From Nitrososphaeria archaeon (GTDB lineage: Archaea; Thermoproteota; Nitrososphaeria; Geothermarchaeales; JDFR-13), in NCBI GenBank assembly GCA_026982095.1, contig JALSHT010000006.1:1-64000 (forward strand): a DNA stretch of 64,000 bases, read 5' to 3'. The translations under genes and the position numbers were made by a program. The notes under the pieces were generated by a model, which saw only the letters and a list, made by a program, of their open reading frames with translations, did no database searches and was not told the DNA's origin. This document shows positions 18,949-28,078 of the stretch, piece by piece (position 1 is the stretch's first letter; each line of letters opens with the position of its first letter).

Positions 18949-19545
18949 ATGGAAATGCCGACACGATATGGTATGAAAAGAGGTAAAAAGAAGCAGTATT
19001 TCATGGTTAAGGCACCTGATTTCCTTGGAGGGAAAGATCTACACTATGTTATTGCTAACAATCCAGAGGGCCTGATTGGTAGAAATATTGAGGTCATATT
19101 GTATGATTTGACAGATGATTTAGATCATCAGTTTATCAAGGTTAAGTTGAAGATAATTGAGGTTAAAGACTTCTACGCATACACAAGATACAATGGTCAT
19201 GAATATTTCAGAGAGTATGAGCGCTCCCTCATAATGAGGGGTACTAGCTATGTGAAAGCTATTCGTGATGTTGAGACCAAAGATGGCGGAAGATTTAGAG
19301 TTAGGTCAAGTGTGTTTACAACAAAAAGGATAACCAATTCGAGGAAGAAAGCTATCAGGAGACAAGTTTTTAAGGTTTTAGATAAATGGGCTTCATCCAC
19401 AGATTCAAAATCGTTTATTAGGGAGGTCTTATTTGGAAAGGTCAACGATGAAATTAGTGAGGCTGCCAAGAAAGTATACCCCATTAGAGAAGGTAGTGGC
19501 ATTTTCAAGATTAAGGTGTTAAAATGGCCTGGAATAGATATATGA
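18949..19545 (+). CDS. rps3ae: Ribosomal protein eS1 (S3Ae)
   Basis: About 198 residues covering the conserved eS1 beta-barrel (DLTDDLDHQFIKVKLKI) and the basic RRQVFKVLDKWA helix. Candidate starts are GTG 18943, ATG 18949 and ATG 18955; ATG 18949 lies 4-5 bases after GGGTG. It converges on the GTPase gene with an 8-base gap. Confidence 0.93.
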   Translation: MEMPTRYGMKRGKKKQYFMVKAPDFLGGKDLHYVIANNPEGLIGRNIEVILYDLTDDLDHQFIKVKLKIIEVKDFYAYTRYNGHEYFREYERSLIMRGTSYVKAIRDVETKDGGRFRVRSSVFTTKRITNSRKKAIRRQVFKVLDKWASSTDSKSFIREVLFGKVNDEISEAAKKVYPIREGSGIFKIKVLKWPGIDI

Positions 19546-19553
19546 AGCATTAA

Positions 19554-20744
19554 TTAGTATATCTGGATGGACACTATATCCCTATGTTTTAGAAGATAGT
19601 CAGGAGATACTCTAGTATTGACTCCATAGACAAATCCGTATTTTATCCTTTCCCCTAACTCTGTATGGATAAGACCTGCCAAGTCCCTTAATGTGGATCC
19701 TTTCCTAATAAGATATACGTCGGGTAAAACCCTTCCTTCTCCATCGGTTAATTTATGTATGTCTTTTACTGGGTATACGGCTATATAATCCAACTTTTTG
19801 AAGACCAAATGATCAATTATCTTTTGAACGCCAGTTCCTCCCCAAACTCTAAAGATTTTTTTGTCGATGTATTCTAAAGCCCTCTTCTCCCTAGGTGTTA
19901 GGTCTTTAGTATCTAGTATCTTGAAATGACTATCTCCTGGTATATAATCTATTTTACCATCTCTATCTAATGTTCTCAACAAGTATTCTGATAAAGCACT
20001 TATTGGAAATATGTCAATACCCATATTCCTAATTCTAGCTAAATTCTTTTTAGATACGGGTATATCGATCTTATTACCTCCATAAATAATTGGTTTAGAT
20101 ACGCTTAATATCGTCTCAATGAAGATGTCAAGATTATTATGTATATCCCTTATTGAGTTGAAATTTAATCTTTTTATCACTACTTCTATATGTTCCTTGG
20201 TTATAGATAATCCAGACAACTTTGAAAATAGAGCTTCATTGAGTGGCACCTTGTTAAATTTTACCATCTTTTCAATGTCAGAAACATGTTTTTCAATAAT
20301 CTCTTTGATCCACATATGGAGTTCTCTCTTTATAAAATGAATGTCTTCTAGAGGGTCATGAGAACCAGGCTCTATGGGATTTCCCTCCATATCTGTAGAT
20401 CCTGAAATGTCTATAACGTGTATTAATCCCGACGTCTCCATTATTTTTGAGAGAAACATGTTTCCTAATCCTCTACCCTTCCAAGCATCAGGAACTAGTC
20501 CTGCCGTGTCAATAATTTTAATCGGGATAAATCTCCACCCATCTCTACAGAAAGAGTTGTTGGGATTATCCACCACATTTAGTTCCCTGCATACACACTT
20601 GATTCTAACGTATGTTACTCCTTCTGTCCCTTCAATAGTCGTAAAAGGATAATTTCCTGTCTTTTCACTACTTAAAGTAAGCGCGTTAAATAACGTTGTT
20701 TTGCCAACATTGGGTTTACCTATTATCCCTATCTTCATCATCAT
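19554..20744 (-). CDS. Archaeal YchF/Obg-like GTPase with TGS domain
   Basis: 396 residues. G1 is GKPNVGKTT (8-16), G2 the TTIEG switch, G3 DTAGLV, and the G4 position is GGNKID (N-K-x-D). A C-terminal TGS-like region (VYPVKDIHKLTDGEGRVLPD) completes the Obg/YchF class. Such GTPases bind ribosomes. It is transcribed towards eS1 and away from eL15. Confidence 0.9.
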   Translation of the reverse strand: MMMKIGIIGKPNVGKTTLFNALTLSSEKTGNYPFTTIEGTEGVTYVRIKCVCRELNVVDNPNNSFCRDGWRFIPIKIIDTAGLVPDAWKGRGLGNMFLSKIMETSGLIHVIDISGSTDMEGNPIEPGSHDPLEDIHFIKRELHMWIKEIIEKHVSDIEKMVKFNKVPLNEALFSKLSGLSITKEHIEVVIKRLNFNSIRDIHNNLDIFIETILSVSKPIIYGGNKIDIPVSKKNLARIRNMGIDIFPISALSEYLLRTLDRDGKIDYIPGDSHFKILDTKDLTPREKRALEYIDKKIFRVWGGTGVQKIIDHLVFKKLDYIAVYPVKDIHKLTDGEGRVLPDVYLIRKGSTLRDLAGLIHTELGERIKYGFVYGVNTRVSPDYLLKHRDIVSIQIY

Positions 20745-20805
20745 TGTTTTATGGTTATAGGTTAATTTAAATATCCTTTGGCATGTTTGGAATACATTAG
20801 AAGAG

Positions 20806-21252
20806 GTGTTGTCGGAAATGTATAGATATATAAATAAAACGTGGCGGAACCTATGGTCTAGTGATGAGTATGCTAGGTATCTAACTCAACTAAGGGTGAA
20901 GTGGAGGCGAGAACCTTCGTTAGTTAGGGTGGATAAGCCAAGTAGATTGGATAGGGCTAGGGCTCTTGGTTACAGAGCTAAGCAAGGTTATATTGTTGTT
21001 AGAGTAAGAGTGTCAAAAGGAGGTTTGAGGAAAATTCCTCCTAAATTAGGTAGGCGTCAGAAGAGAATGGGGATTACAAAGATAAAGAGACAATTATCTT
21101 TACAAGCCATTGCTGAGCAGAGGGTTAAAAGAAAGTTTAGAAATATGAGAGTTCTTGGGTCATACTACGTTGGTGAAGATGGCAGATATAAATGGTTTGA
21201 GGTGATCCTAAGAGATGAAAATCATCCTTCAGTAAAATCAGTAAGAAGTTAA
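20806..21252 (+). CDS. rpl15e: Ribosomal protein eL15, short form
   Basis: 148 residues with the hallmark RLDRARALGYRAKQG and SYYVGEDGRYKWFEVIL blocks. It ends right after the HPSVKS position, so the basic C-terminal 45 residues of typical euryarchaeal and eukaryotic eL15 are absent. As I recall, thaumarchaeal eL15 is similarly short, so this is probably natural and not a truncation. Its stop overlaps the convergent truD stop by 4 bases. Met5 is an alternative start. Confidence 0.92.
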   Translation: MLSEMYRYINKTWRNLWSSDEYARYLTQLRVKWRREPSLVRVDKPSRLDRARALGYRAKQGYIVVRVRVSKGGLRKIPPKLGRRQKRMGITKIKRQLSLQAIAEQRVKRKFRNMRVLGSYYVGEDGRYKWFEVILRDENHPSVKSVRS

Positions 21253-22211
21253 AAACCAGATTTTCTGGGGTGTTTAGGTTTGAATATCTCTCTCAATAGT
21301 ATAGTAGCATACTGTCCTCTGGATAAGGCGAAATCCAATAATAATTCCTTGCCTCTCACATCGTAATGTATTGGTTTAATCAATGTTAATCTCGTGTCCC
21401 TTAAACCGCCATAGAACCTTAATCCCATATCTCTTAGACGCAGAAGCCCTTTCTTAATAGTTCTTGCTGATAGAGTCGATAATCCATATAATTCTACTAG
21501 CTTCTTCTCTTCCAAACTATAGCCTGGTATTGGCAGAGTATTGGGTAAATTCCCCCTTAGGGCCATCCTACTTAAAAGAATGTTGAATAGATATGATTGT
21601 AGAGCCTCTAAGTAGATCCTAGATTGATTTATGTTTATTGTTCTCGGTTTATGCATCTTCAGGATCTTATATCCGATTAAGTGGTTCCTTCTAGTGATGC
21701 CAAATCTCTGGTAACCAAAGTAATTCAATATGTTTTTACCCTGGTATTCGTTTATCTCCTCTATTAGACACGTAATGTCATTTAAGCTTTTTAATACGTT
21801 TACGCCGGATATGTAGACAGAGATTCTGAATCTATTTCCAATGTGAATCTCATCCATTTTTATGTCTTGGGGTAACTTCCCAATGAGGCAAAGGTTCTTC
21901 ATTGATGGAAGTCTTCTCTTAGAAATGATATAGACTCTTGCCTTAGAATATTTGTCTTTTCTCCCTAGTGGAAAAGCACCGAACTTTCTTAATCTCTGTG
22001 TGAACGACTCCGTTGTGATACCCCATGGCTTATAAATTTTGTACAAAAAATATTCTCCATCTTCTTGAACTAAATCCAAGTTTATCAGCTCTTCAACGTA
22101 GAAACTATCTTTCCTCCATTTTATCTTTGCTTGGAGGAAATTATAGGGTGTAGTGTAATAGCAAAGCCCCAAGTTTATATCTTCCCAAGAATTACTTCTT
22201 ACTGGTTTCAT
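21249..22211 (-). CDS. truD: tRNA pseudouridine synthase TruD
   Basis: TruD-family synthase that makes pseudouridine 13 in tRNA. It carries GRKDKYSKARVYI with the catalytic aspartate, NYFGYQRFG and a C-terminal LRLRDMGLRFYGG block. ATG at 22211 is chosen because it follows the pth2 stop by two bases. An upstream ATG at 22283 would add 24 basic residues but overlap pth2 by 70 bases. With 320 residues it is shorter than the usual 380-430, so part of the insertion domain is reduced. Confidence 0.87.
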   Translation of the reverse strand: MKPVRSNSWEDINLGLCYYTTPYNFLQAKIKWRKDSFYVEELINLDLVQEDGEYFLYKIYKPWGITTESFTQRLRKFGAFPLGRKDKYSKARVYIISKRRLPSMKNLCLIGKLPQDIKMDEIHIGNRFRISVYISGVNVLKSLNDITCLIEEINEYQGKNILNYFGYQRFGITRRNHLIGYKILKMHKPRTININQSRIYLEALQSYLFNILLSRMALRGNLPNTLPIPGYSLEEKKLVELYGLSTLSARTIKKGLLRLRDMGLRFYGGLRDTRLTLIKPIHYDVRGKELLLDFALSRGQYATILLREIFKPKHPRKSGF

Positions 22212-22213
22212 GA

Positions 22214-22573
22214 CTATAGTAATTTGAGGTCTCCTGTAATCATATCTACTAGTTCTTCTTGATCTGGCCCTATTCCGAGACATGTTACAGTACCTGCCTC
22301 AAGCTGAGTGTGTCCTGCATCTCTGATAAGAGAGTATTGAATTCCTAATCTCCTAGCTTTTTCTAGTCTGCTTATTAACTCTTTGAGGCCTCCTACCTTT
22401 AGCACTACTTTCTTCTGACCTTGTCTAAGCCATGCCATAGCTTTCTCTGGGTCATTTACATATGTTTTATAAAAAGAATCTACTGCTGCATGGGCTACTT
22501 GGGCAGCTAACTTTCCTTTACCCATTTTTAGGTCTGTTCTAACTATAATCACTTGTTTATATCTCGTCTCCAT
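22214..22573 (-). CDS. pth2: Peptidyl-tRNA hydrolase 2
   Basis: 119 residues, full length. Motifs are KMGKGKLAAQVAHAAV, GLKELISRLEKARRLG, DAGHTQLEAGT and TCLGIGPD. The enzyme recycles tRNA from peptidyl-tRNA that drops off ribosomes. It is the first gene of a pair with truD, divergent from the reductase gene. Confidence 0.97.
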   Translation of the reverse strand: METRYKQVIIVRTDLKMGKGKLAAQVAHAAVDSFYKTYVNDPEKAMAWLRQGQKKVVLKVGGLKELISRLEKARRLGIQYSLIRDAGHTQLEAGTVTCLGIGPDQEELVDMITGDLKLL

Positions 22574-22630
22574 ATCTACTTAGACAAATCATATAGCTGA
22601 TAGATAACTTTATAGGTGGTGTGTAAGAAC

Positions 22631-23689
22631 ATGACAGTAGTGTTAGGAGCTGGACCTGCTGGATTGACGGTGGGTATTGAATTATTAAGGAAGGGTTTTG
22701 AGGTAAAAATATATGATACCAAGAATAGAGTTGGGCATCCACAGCACTGTACAGGAGTAGTCAGCAAACGTTTCATAGAGTTGATTGGCTTGCCGAGAAG
22801 ATATATTCTCAATCAATACCGTGGGGTGAATCTATGGATTTATGAAGAATCGTTTGAATTTACAACATCTGAGTCTAAAGCTTTCACGATAGATAGGATT
22901 GGATATGAACTTTGGCTCTATAAAATCTTGTTGGATTATGGTGGAGAAGTCTATCTCTCAAGAAAGATGCCTCCTAAAGATATTCACATAGATGCAACAG
23001 GTGCTGTAACATACATCAAGGATAAAGTTGGAAGTGTACTTCCTGGATTGCAGAGATATGGAGTAGCCCGAAATGAGATTGGGAATGATAGAGTAAGTGT
23101 TTTTATAAATAAAGAATTTATCCCTGACTTTTTTGGATGGGCTGTTCCTATCAAAGATAACATATGTAGAATCGGATTGGCTTCAAAACTTGGAAATTTG
23201 AGAAGAGCTTTAGATTATATTAAAGATAAGATTAACAGCTACTTTCCATCTGATAAAAGGAATAGTTTATATGGATTTGTAATTGTTGGTGGTCATCGGA
23301 AGAAGTTCTATGATCCATTAACAAATAAGGTATATGTTGGGGATTCTGCGGGTCAAACAAAACCATCTACAGGAGGTGGCTTACTATATATGACATTGGC
23401 ATCTAAAATGTTGTCTCAAAGGATGGGAGATGGGTACGAATATATAGATTTATATGAGTCCATGTTGGGTAGGGAGATATTCATTCAAAAGTTTATTAGG
23501 GAGATAACTCTGAAGTTAAATAAGGACGATATAATCTCTCTTTTCGAGGTATTATCTAAAAAGGAGAAGGTTAACTTAGTTCTACTCTATGGTGATATGG
23601 ACTTCCACTCTTCCACCCTTTTGAAAGTGATAATGGATAGGGATATACTAAAGATAATATCTAAATCTCTTGGGAGGTTGGTTATGTAA
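22631..23689 (+). CDS. FAD-dependent oxidoreductase, geranylgeranyl-reductase-like
   Basis: About 352 residues. The N-terminal dinucleotide fold (LGAGPAGLTVGIELLRKG) is followed by the HCTGVVSKR segment, and a second FAD motif YVGDSAGQTKPSTGGGLLY lies near residue 245. This matches the geranylgeranyl reductase/digeranylgeranylglycerophospholipid reductase group that saturates archaeal isoprenoid lipids, but it is shorter than typical members. ATG 22631 is favoured, preceded by GGTGGTGTG. Its exact substrate is uncertain. Confidence 0.8.
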   Translation: MTVVLGAGPAGLTVGIELLRKGFEVKIYDTKNRVGHPQHCTGVVSKRFIELIGLPRRYILNQYRGVNLWIYEESFEFTTSESKAFTIDRIGYELWLYKILLDYGGEVYLSRKMPPKDIHIDATGAVTYIKDKVGSVLPGLQRYGVARNEIGNDRVSVFINKEFIPDFFGWAVPIKDNICRIGLASKLGNLRRALDYIKDKINSYFPSDKRNSLYGFVIVGGHRKKFYDPLTNKVYVGDSAGQTKPSTGGGLLYMTLASKMLSQRMGDGYEYIDLYESMLGREIFIQKFIREITLKLNKDDIISLFEVLSKKEKVNLVLLYGDMDFHSSTLLKVIMDRDILKIISKSLGRLVM

Positions 23690-23746
23690 AATAGATAAAT
23701 GTTTTATTAGTAGCCTAGCAATATATGACCCTAAGGGGTGTGTACA

Positions 23747-23932
23747 ATGGCATTGGACTTGGAATATACGCCACAGAAATGCATATCATGTAATAAAAAT
23801 ATCTTGTCCTTTGAGTCAGCTGTATATTTTCCATGTCCATCTTGTGGAGAAGTATTAATTTGGCGATGTGAAAGATGCAGAGGCTTTGCCAGGGAATACA
23901 TATGTCCAAACTGTGGGTTTAAAGGGCCTTGA
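23747..23932 (+). CDS. Small zinc-ribbon protein (HVO_2753-like)
   Basis: 61 residues made almost wholly of zinc knuckles: CISC, CPSC, CERC and CPNC. It belongs to the archaeal family that sits just upstream of EF-1beta, as here with a 10-base gap. In haloarchaea a homologue affects swarming and biofilm; here the role is unknown. ATG 23747 is preferred to the GTG at 23738. Confidence 0.85.
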   Translation: MALDLEYTPQKCISCNKNILSFESAVYFPCPSCGEVLIWRCERCRGFAREYICPNCGFKGP

Positions 23933-23942
23933 GGGGGGTTGC

Positions 23943-24218
23943 ATGGCAAAAATAAGTGTTCTATACAAGTTAAATCCCTCTTCTCCCGGGGAGGACATGG
24001 CTAGGAAGATAGTTGATGAAGCAAACAAAATTTTAAATGAGATGGGATTGGCCATCCATGATAAGAAGATAGAACCCTTGGCATTCGGCCTATACTCTGC
24101 GACGATACTTATTGTTGTTGACGAAGAAGACGAGGATAAGCTTAACGAAATTGAGAGGCTTCTCTCTCAAATAGATGGTGTAAATAGTGTTGAGAACGTG
24201 GGAATGACAAGGCTTTAA
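23943..24218 (+). CDS. ef1b: Elongation factor 1-beta
   Basis: 91 residues with the archaeal EF-1beta ferredoxin-like fold: MAKISVLYKLNPSSP, IEPLAFGLYSATILIVV, VNSVENVGMTRL. It is the nucleotide exchange factor of EF-1alpha. ATG at 23943 is the start because it opens the conserved domain, and earlier in-frame codons lie inside the zinc-ribbon gene. Confidence 0.95.
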   Translation: MAKISVLYKLNPSSPGEDMARKIVDEANKILNEMGLAIHDKKIEPLAFGLYSATILIVVDEEDEDKLNEIERLLSQIDGVNSVENVGMTRL

Positions 24219-24325
24219 ATAAAGTAGAGTATCTATCCACCAATTGATATATAGCCATACCTCAGTTTAAATGAGTCGTCGGAGAATATTTTATGGATAC
24301 ATAATCGGTGGGTGGGTAGTAGAAT

Positions 24326-26494
24326 ATGGAGAGAAGGGTCGAATTAGTAGTTAAAGACGCATATCCTAGGGATATAGATAGGGGTATTATTAGAATACAC
24401 AGGCTTGTTATGGAACGTTTGGGGATCTATGAGAAAGGTTCTGTGATGGTGGAGAAGAAAGGTAGAGTTGTAGGATGGGTAGCTTCACTATCTATTGAGG
24501 AGCCGGAGAACATAATTAGACTGGATGATGAGATGAAGAGAAACCTGGGTGTCAATAATAATGAAACTGTTATAGTTCGTCCAGTTAAACTCTTTCCAGC
24601 TAAGAAAATAGTTCTAGTACCTATTGATAGAATAGAGAACATTGATAGAAACTTTGAGAAAACGATTAGAAACAGACTTATGAATAGGCCGCTTATAAGA
24701 GGTAATGTAATCACAATTAAATTATTCGGGGCCTCAATATGGTTGAGGGTTAAAAAGGTAACTCCTGATATGCCGGTGTATGTTGCTGAGAAAACAAAGC
24801 TAGTGATAGCCACAGACTATTCGGAGCAGGTGGAAGACAGTGAGGTTAGGTATGAGGACATAGGTGGTTTGGAAAAGGAGATAGAAAAGATTAGAGAGAT
24901 GGTTGAACTTCCCCTGAGGTATCCAAAGTTATTTAAGCATCTAGGTATAGATCCCCCTAAGGGAGTTATCTTACATGGGCCTCCAGGTTGTGGTAAAACC
25001 CTGCTTGCGAAGGCCGTTGCTAATGAGAGTGAAGCAAGCTTCTTCGCTATAAATGGACCTGAAATAACCAGTAAATATTACGGGGAGTCGGAGGCTAAGT
25101 TGAGAGAGATATTTAGGAAAGCCGAGGAGAACTCGCCGTCGATAATATTTATAGATGAGTTGGACTCCATAGCTCCGAAAAGAGAAGATGTGTCTGGTGA
25201 AGCTGAGAAGAGGGTTGTTGCACAGCTATTAACTCTAATGGATGGTTTGAAGGGACGTGGGCAAGTAATTGTGATAGGTGCAACGAATAGAATAGATGCA
25301 ATTGATCCTGCCCTGAGGCGTCCAGGCAGGTTTGATAGAGAAATAGAGATAAGAATACCTGATGAAAAAGGTAGATACGAGATCTTTAAGATCCATACCA
25401 GGGGCATGCCTCTTGCGGATGATGTAGATATTAAGAGATTGGCTAGTATAACTCATGGATATACCGGGGCTGATATTCAAGCGATATGTAGAGAAGCTGC
25501 CATGAAAGCTTTAAAACGTAACTTACCACTAATTGAGGAGTATGCTGATGCCGGAGAAATACCTGATGAAGTCTTGGCAAAAATCTTGGTTACAATGAGG
25601 GATTTTATGGATGCATATAAAGAAATAATCCCCACTGCATTGAGAGAGGTTGAGGTATCTATACCTAAAATCACGTGGGATGATATAGGTGGGCTAGAGA
25701 GTGTTAAGAGAACCTTGAAAGAGAACGTGGAATGGCCTCTAAAATATCCTGATAAGTTTAAGAGATTAGGTATAGAGCCCCCTAAAGGAATATTGCTTTA
25801 TGGCCCTCCAGGCACTGGTAAGACGTTATTAGCACAAGCCATAGCGAGCGAAACGAATATGAATTTTATAGTTGTAAAGGGTCCTGAACTACTGAGTAAG
25901 TGGGTAGGTGAGTCAGAAAAAGGAATTAGAAAGGTATTCAAAAGAGCTAGAGATGCTGCTCCATCAATAATATTCTTTGATGAGATTGAAGCCTTAGTTC
26001 CAGTAAGGGGCAGCGACGTTGGGTCCGGAGTAACTAACAGAGTAATAAGTCAGTTCCTAACAGAGTTGGATGGGATAACTCGTTTGGAGGATGTGATTGT
26101 GATTGGAGCTACTAACCGTCCAGATATGATAGATCAAGCCTTATTAAGGCCTGGAAGAATAGATATGATGATATACGTACCACCGCCTGATAAGGATGAG
26201 AGGCTTAGCATATTGAAGATACACACCAGAAACTCTCCTCTACACTCTGATGTGAATCTAGTTGAAATTGCTGAATCAACGGAGTTTTATAGTGGTGCAG
26301 ATCTCCATGCCTTAGTTAGGGAGGCGGCTTTAAACGCTCTAAGGGAGGATAGAGATGTAATAATGCACAAGGATTTCGTATATGCTATGGAGCGTGTCCC
26401 TCCCTCCTTGAATGAAGCTACAATTGAGTGGTATGAGAAGTACAGAAGTGCTGTATACAGGAAACAAGTTAGGCTTCCAACAGCATTTACGTGA
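24326..26494 (+). CDS. cdc48: CDC48/VAT AAA+ ATPase
   Basis: 722 residues: an N-terminal double-psi barrel/substrate domain, then two AAA modules. D1 has Walker A GPPGCGKT and Walker [10 protein letters not shown]2 has GPPGTGKT and IIFFDEIE. Arginine fingers are visible in the RRPGRFD and RPGRID segments. The cysteine in the D1 Walker A is a mild variant. It unfolds proteins, probably for the proteasome. The C-terminus lacks the HbYX-type end found in some VATs. Confidence 0.96.
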   Translation: MERRVELVVKDAYPRDIDRGIIRIHRLVMERLGIYEKGSVMVEKKGRVVGWVASLSIEEPENIIRLDDEMKRNLGVNNNETVIVRPVKLFPAKKIVLVPIDRIENIDRNFEKTIRNRLMNRPLIRGNVITIKLFGASIWLRVKKVTPDMPVYVAEKTKLVIATDYSEQVEDSEVRYEDIGGLEKEIEKIREMVELPLRYPKLFKHLGIDPPKGVILHGPPGCGKTLLAKAVANESEASFFAINGPEITSKYYGESEAKLREIFRKAEENSPSIIFIDELDSIAPKREDVSGEAEKRVVAQLLTLMDGLKGRGQVIVIGATNRIDAIDPALRRPGRFDREIEIRIPDEKGRYEIFKIHTRGMPLADDVDIKRLASITHGYTGADIQAICREAAMKALKRNLPLIEEYADAGEIPDEVLAKILVTMRDFMDAYKEIIPTALREVEVSIPKITWDDIGGLESVKRTLKENVEWPLKYPDKFKRLGIEPPKGILLYGPPGTGKTLLAQAIASETNMNFIVVKGPELLSKWVGESEKGIRKVFKRARDAAPSIIFFDEIEALVPVRGSDVGSGVTNRVISQFLTELDGITRLEDVIVIGATNRPDMIDQALLRPGRIDMMIYVPPPDKDERLSILKIHTRNSPLHSDVNLVEIAESTEFYSGADLHALVREAALNALREDRDVIMHKDFVYAMERVPPSLNEATIEWYEKYRSAVYRKQVRLPTAFT

Positions 26495-26533
26495 TTATTA
26501 TAAATATTTAGTGGAGTTTGGAGGTGATGGAAA

Positions 26534-26809
26534 ATAAGTAGGGATTCAAGAACATCTAGACCTGTGACAACACAAGTATACAAGATACTCAGAGAGGTAG
26601 TTAGTAAAAAGACGGAGGGAAAGAAGGGGATAGACGAAAAAGACGTCTATGTCACTTTTGAGGAATTCATATATTATTTTAGAGATAGATATACTGGAAT
26701 AAGCGAAGAAGAAGTTAGGAAGGCATTGTTGAACTTAGAACTTTGGGGTAAGATAAAAGTTGAGAATAATGGATGGGATCTAGAAATAAGGATACTAGAG
26801 GTTGAATGA
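26534..26809 (+). CDS. Small winged-helix-like protein, apparent AUA start
   Basis: Not recognised. The C-terminal part (SEEEVRKALLNLELWGKIKVE) reads like a winged helix with a wing strand. A full-strength ribosome site GGAGGTGAT (26520-26528) is followed 5 bases later by ATA at 26534, which opens this frame; the first ordinary start is GTG 26564, 36 bases behind the site. From ATA the protein has 91 residues and begins with a Ser/Arg-rich segment. It lies between cdc48 and fen1 and overlaps the latter's leader. Function unknown. Confidence 0.65.
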   Translation: MSRDSRTSRPVTTQVYKILREVVSKKTEGKKGIDEKDVYVTFEEFIYYFRDRYTGISEEEVRKALLNLELWGKIKVENNGWDLEIRILEVE

Positions 26810-26810
26810 C

Positions 26811-27830
26811 ATGGGGGTGAACCTATCCCCACTAATTGACCAGTATAAGAAGCAAATTAGGTTTGAAGATTTAACTGGATGGAAACTAGGTATAGATGCA
26901 TATAACACCCTATATCAGTTTATAACAACTATACGCGATAAGAGTGGTAATCCTCTTAGAGACAGGATGGGGAGGGTTACTAGCCACCTTAGCGGTCTAT
27001 TCTATAGAAATGTCAATCTCATGAAGTATGGTATAAAGCCAGTTTATGTGTTTGACGGCCCCCCTCCAAGGAGGAAGATGAGGGAACTAGCTAGAAGACG
27101 GAAAATAAAAGAGGAGGGTTACAGAAGATATTTAGAAGCGATAGAAAGGGGGGATTTCGATTCGGCAAAGAAATATGCAGCAGTAGCTGCTACTCTAGAA
27201 GACTATATGATTGAGGATGCCAAACGCCTATTATCCCTACTTGGTATTCCAGTAGTGGAAGCTATTGAGGAGGGGGAGGCTCAGGCTGCATATATGGCAA
27301 TCAAGGGAGATGTAGACGCTGTTGCATCTCAGGATTATGATTCTTTTTTGTTTGGCTCGCCAAAAGTGGTTAGAAACGTAACCCTTACAGGAACTATCAA
27401 GTATCCAAGCAAAGGCATCAAGGTTAAGTTAGAACCTGAGTTGGTGGAGCTGGATGAAGTTTTAAAAGCTTTAGATATAACTAGAGAGCAGCTGGTCGAT
27501 ATTGCTATATTAATAGGAACTGATTACAATGAAGGTATTCATGGTATAGGGCCGAAGAAAGCATATAATTTGGTAAAACAATATGGGTCCCTAGAGAATA
27601 TACCAATGGTAAAGGAACACTTCCTAGATGAAGATATAATGGAACTTAGAAAACTGTTTTTACATCCAAGGGTTACTGATAACTATAAACTGAGGTTTAA
27701 TGATCCAGACTATGATGGCATAATAGACTTTCTATGTAGAGAACACGATTTTAGTGTGGATAGGGTTAGAAAGGCTTTAGAGGAGTTAAAAAAGGCGAAG
27801 TCTGTTAAAAGGTTGGATCAATGGTTCTAG
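26811..27830 (+). CDS. fen: Flap endonuclease 1
   Basis: 339 residues. The N-nuclease region starts MGVNLSPLI, has YVFDGPPP and VEAIEEGEAQAAY with catalytic acids, then SQDYDSFLFG and the helix-hairpin-helix GTDYNEGIHGIGPKKA. The C-terminus KRLDQWF is a PCNA-interacting motif. It removes 5' flaps in replication and repair. ATG 26811 fits the family; TTG 26802 overlaps the previous gene. Confidence 0.97.
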   Translation: MGVNLSPLIDQYKKQIRFEDLTGWKLGIDAYNTLYQFITTIRDKSGNPLRDRMGRVTSHLSGLFYRNVNLMKYGIKPVYVFDGPPPRRKMRELARRRKIKEEGYRRYLEAIERGDFDSAKKYAAVAATLEDYMIEDAKRLLSLLGIPVVEAIEEGEAQAAYMAIKGDVDAVASQDYDSFLFGSPKVVRNVTLTGTIKYPSKGIKVKLEPELVELDEVLKALDITREQLVDIAILIGTDYNEGIHGIGPKKAYNLVKQYGSLENIPMVKEHFLDEDIMELRKLFLHPRVTDNYKLRFNDPDYDGIIDFLCREHDFSVDRVRKALEELKKAKSVKRLDQWF

Positions 27831-27891
27831 AGATGCTATAACTTTTAATTTAGTAGATAAATATGACATCTAATGTGACGTGATGTGGTGT

Positions 27892-27965
<74 letters not shown>

Positions 27966-28003
27966 CCATAAACGAATACAAATGATTTAAGATAGGATTA
28001 GAG

Positions 28004-28078
28004 GGGGCCGTGGTGTAGCTTGGCTAGCATGCGGGCCTTGGGAGCCCGTGGTCCCCGGTTCAAATCCGGGCGGCCCCA
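28004..28078 (+). tRNA. tRNA-Pro (TGG)
   Basis: Cloverleaf with acceptor GGGGCCG/CGGCCCC, loop CTTGGGA (anticodon TGG) and T stem CCCGG/CCGGG. No intron and no encoded CCA. Its last base abuts the stop codon of the convergent methyltransferase gene. The body is nearly identical to tRNA-Pro(CGG) at 32044. Confidence 0.97.

Noticed and set aside
20806..21252. eL15 as a truncated pseudogene
   Set aside because: The frame is intact with good conservation to the end, and short eL15 is to my knowledge normal in related lineages.
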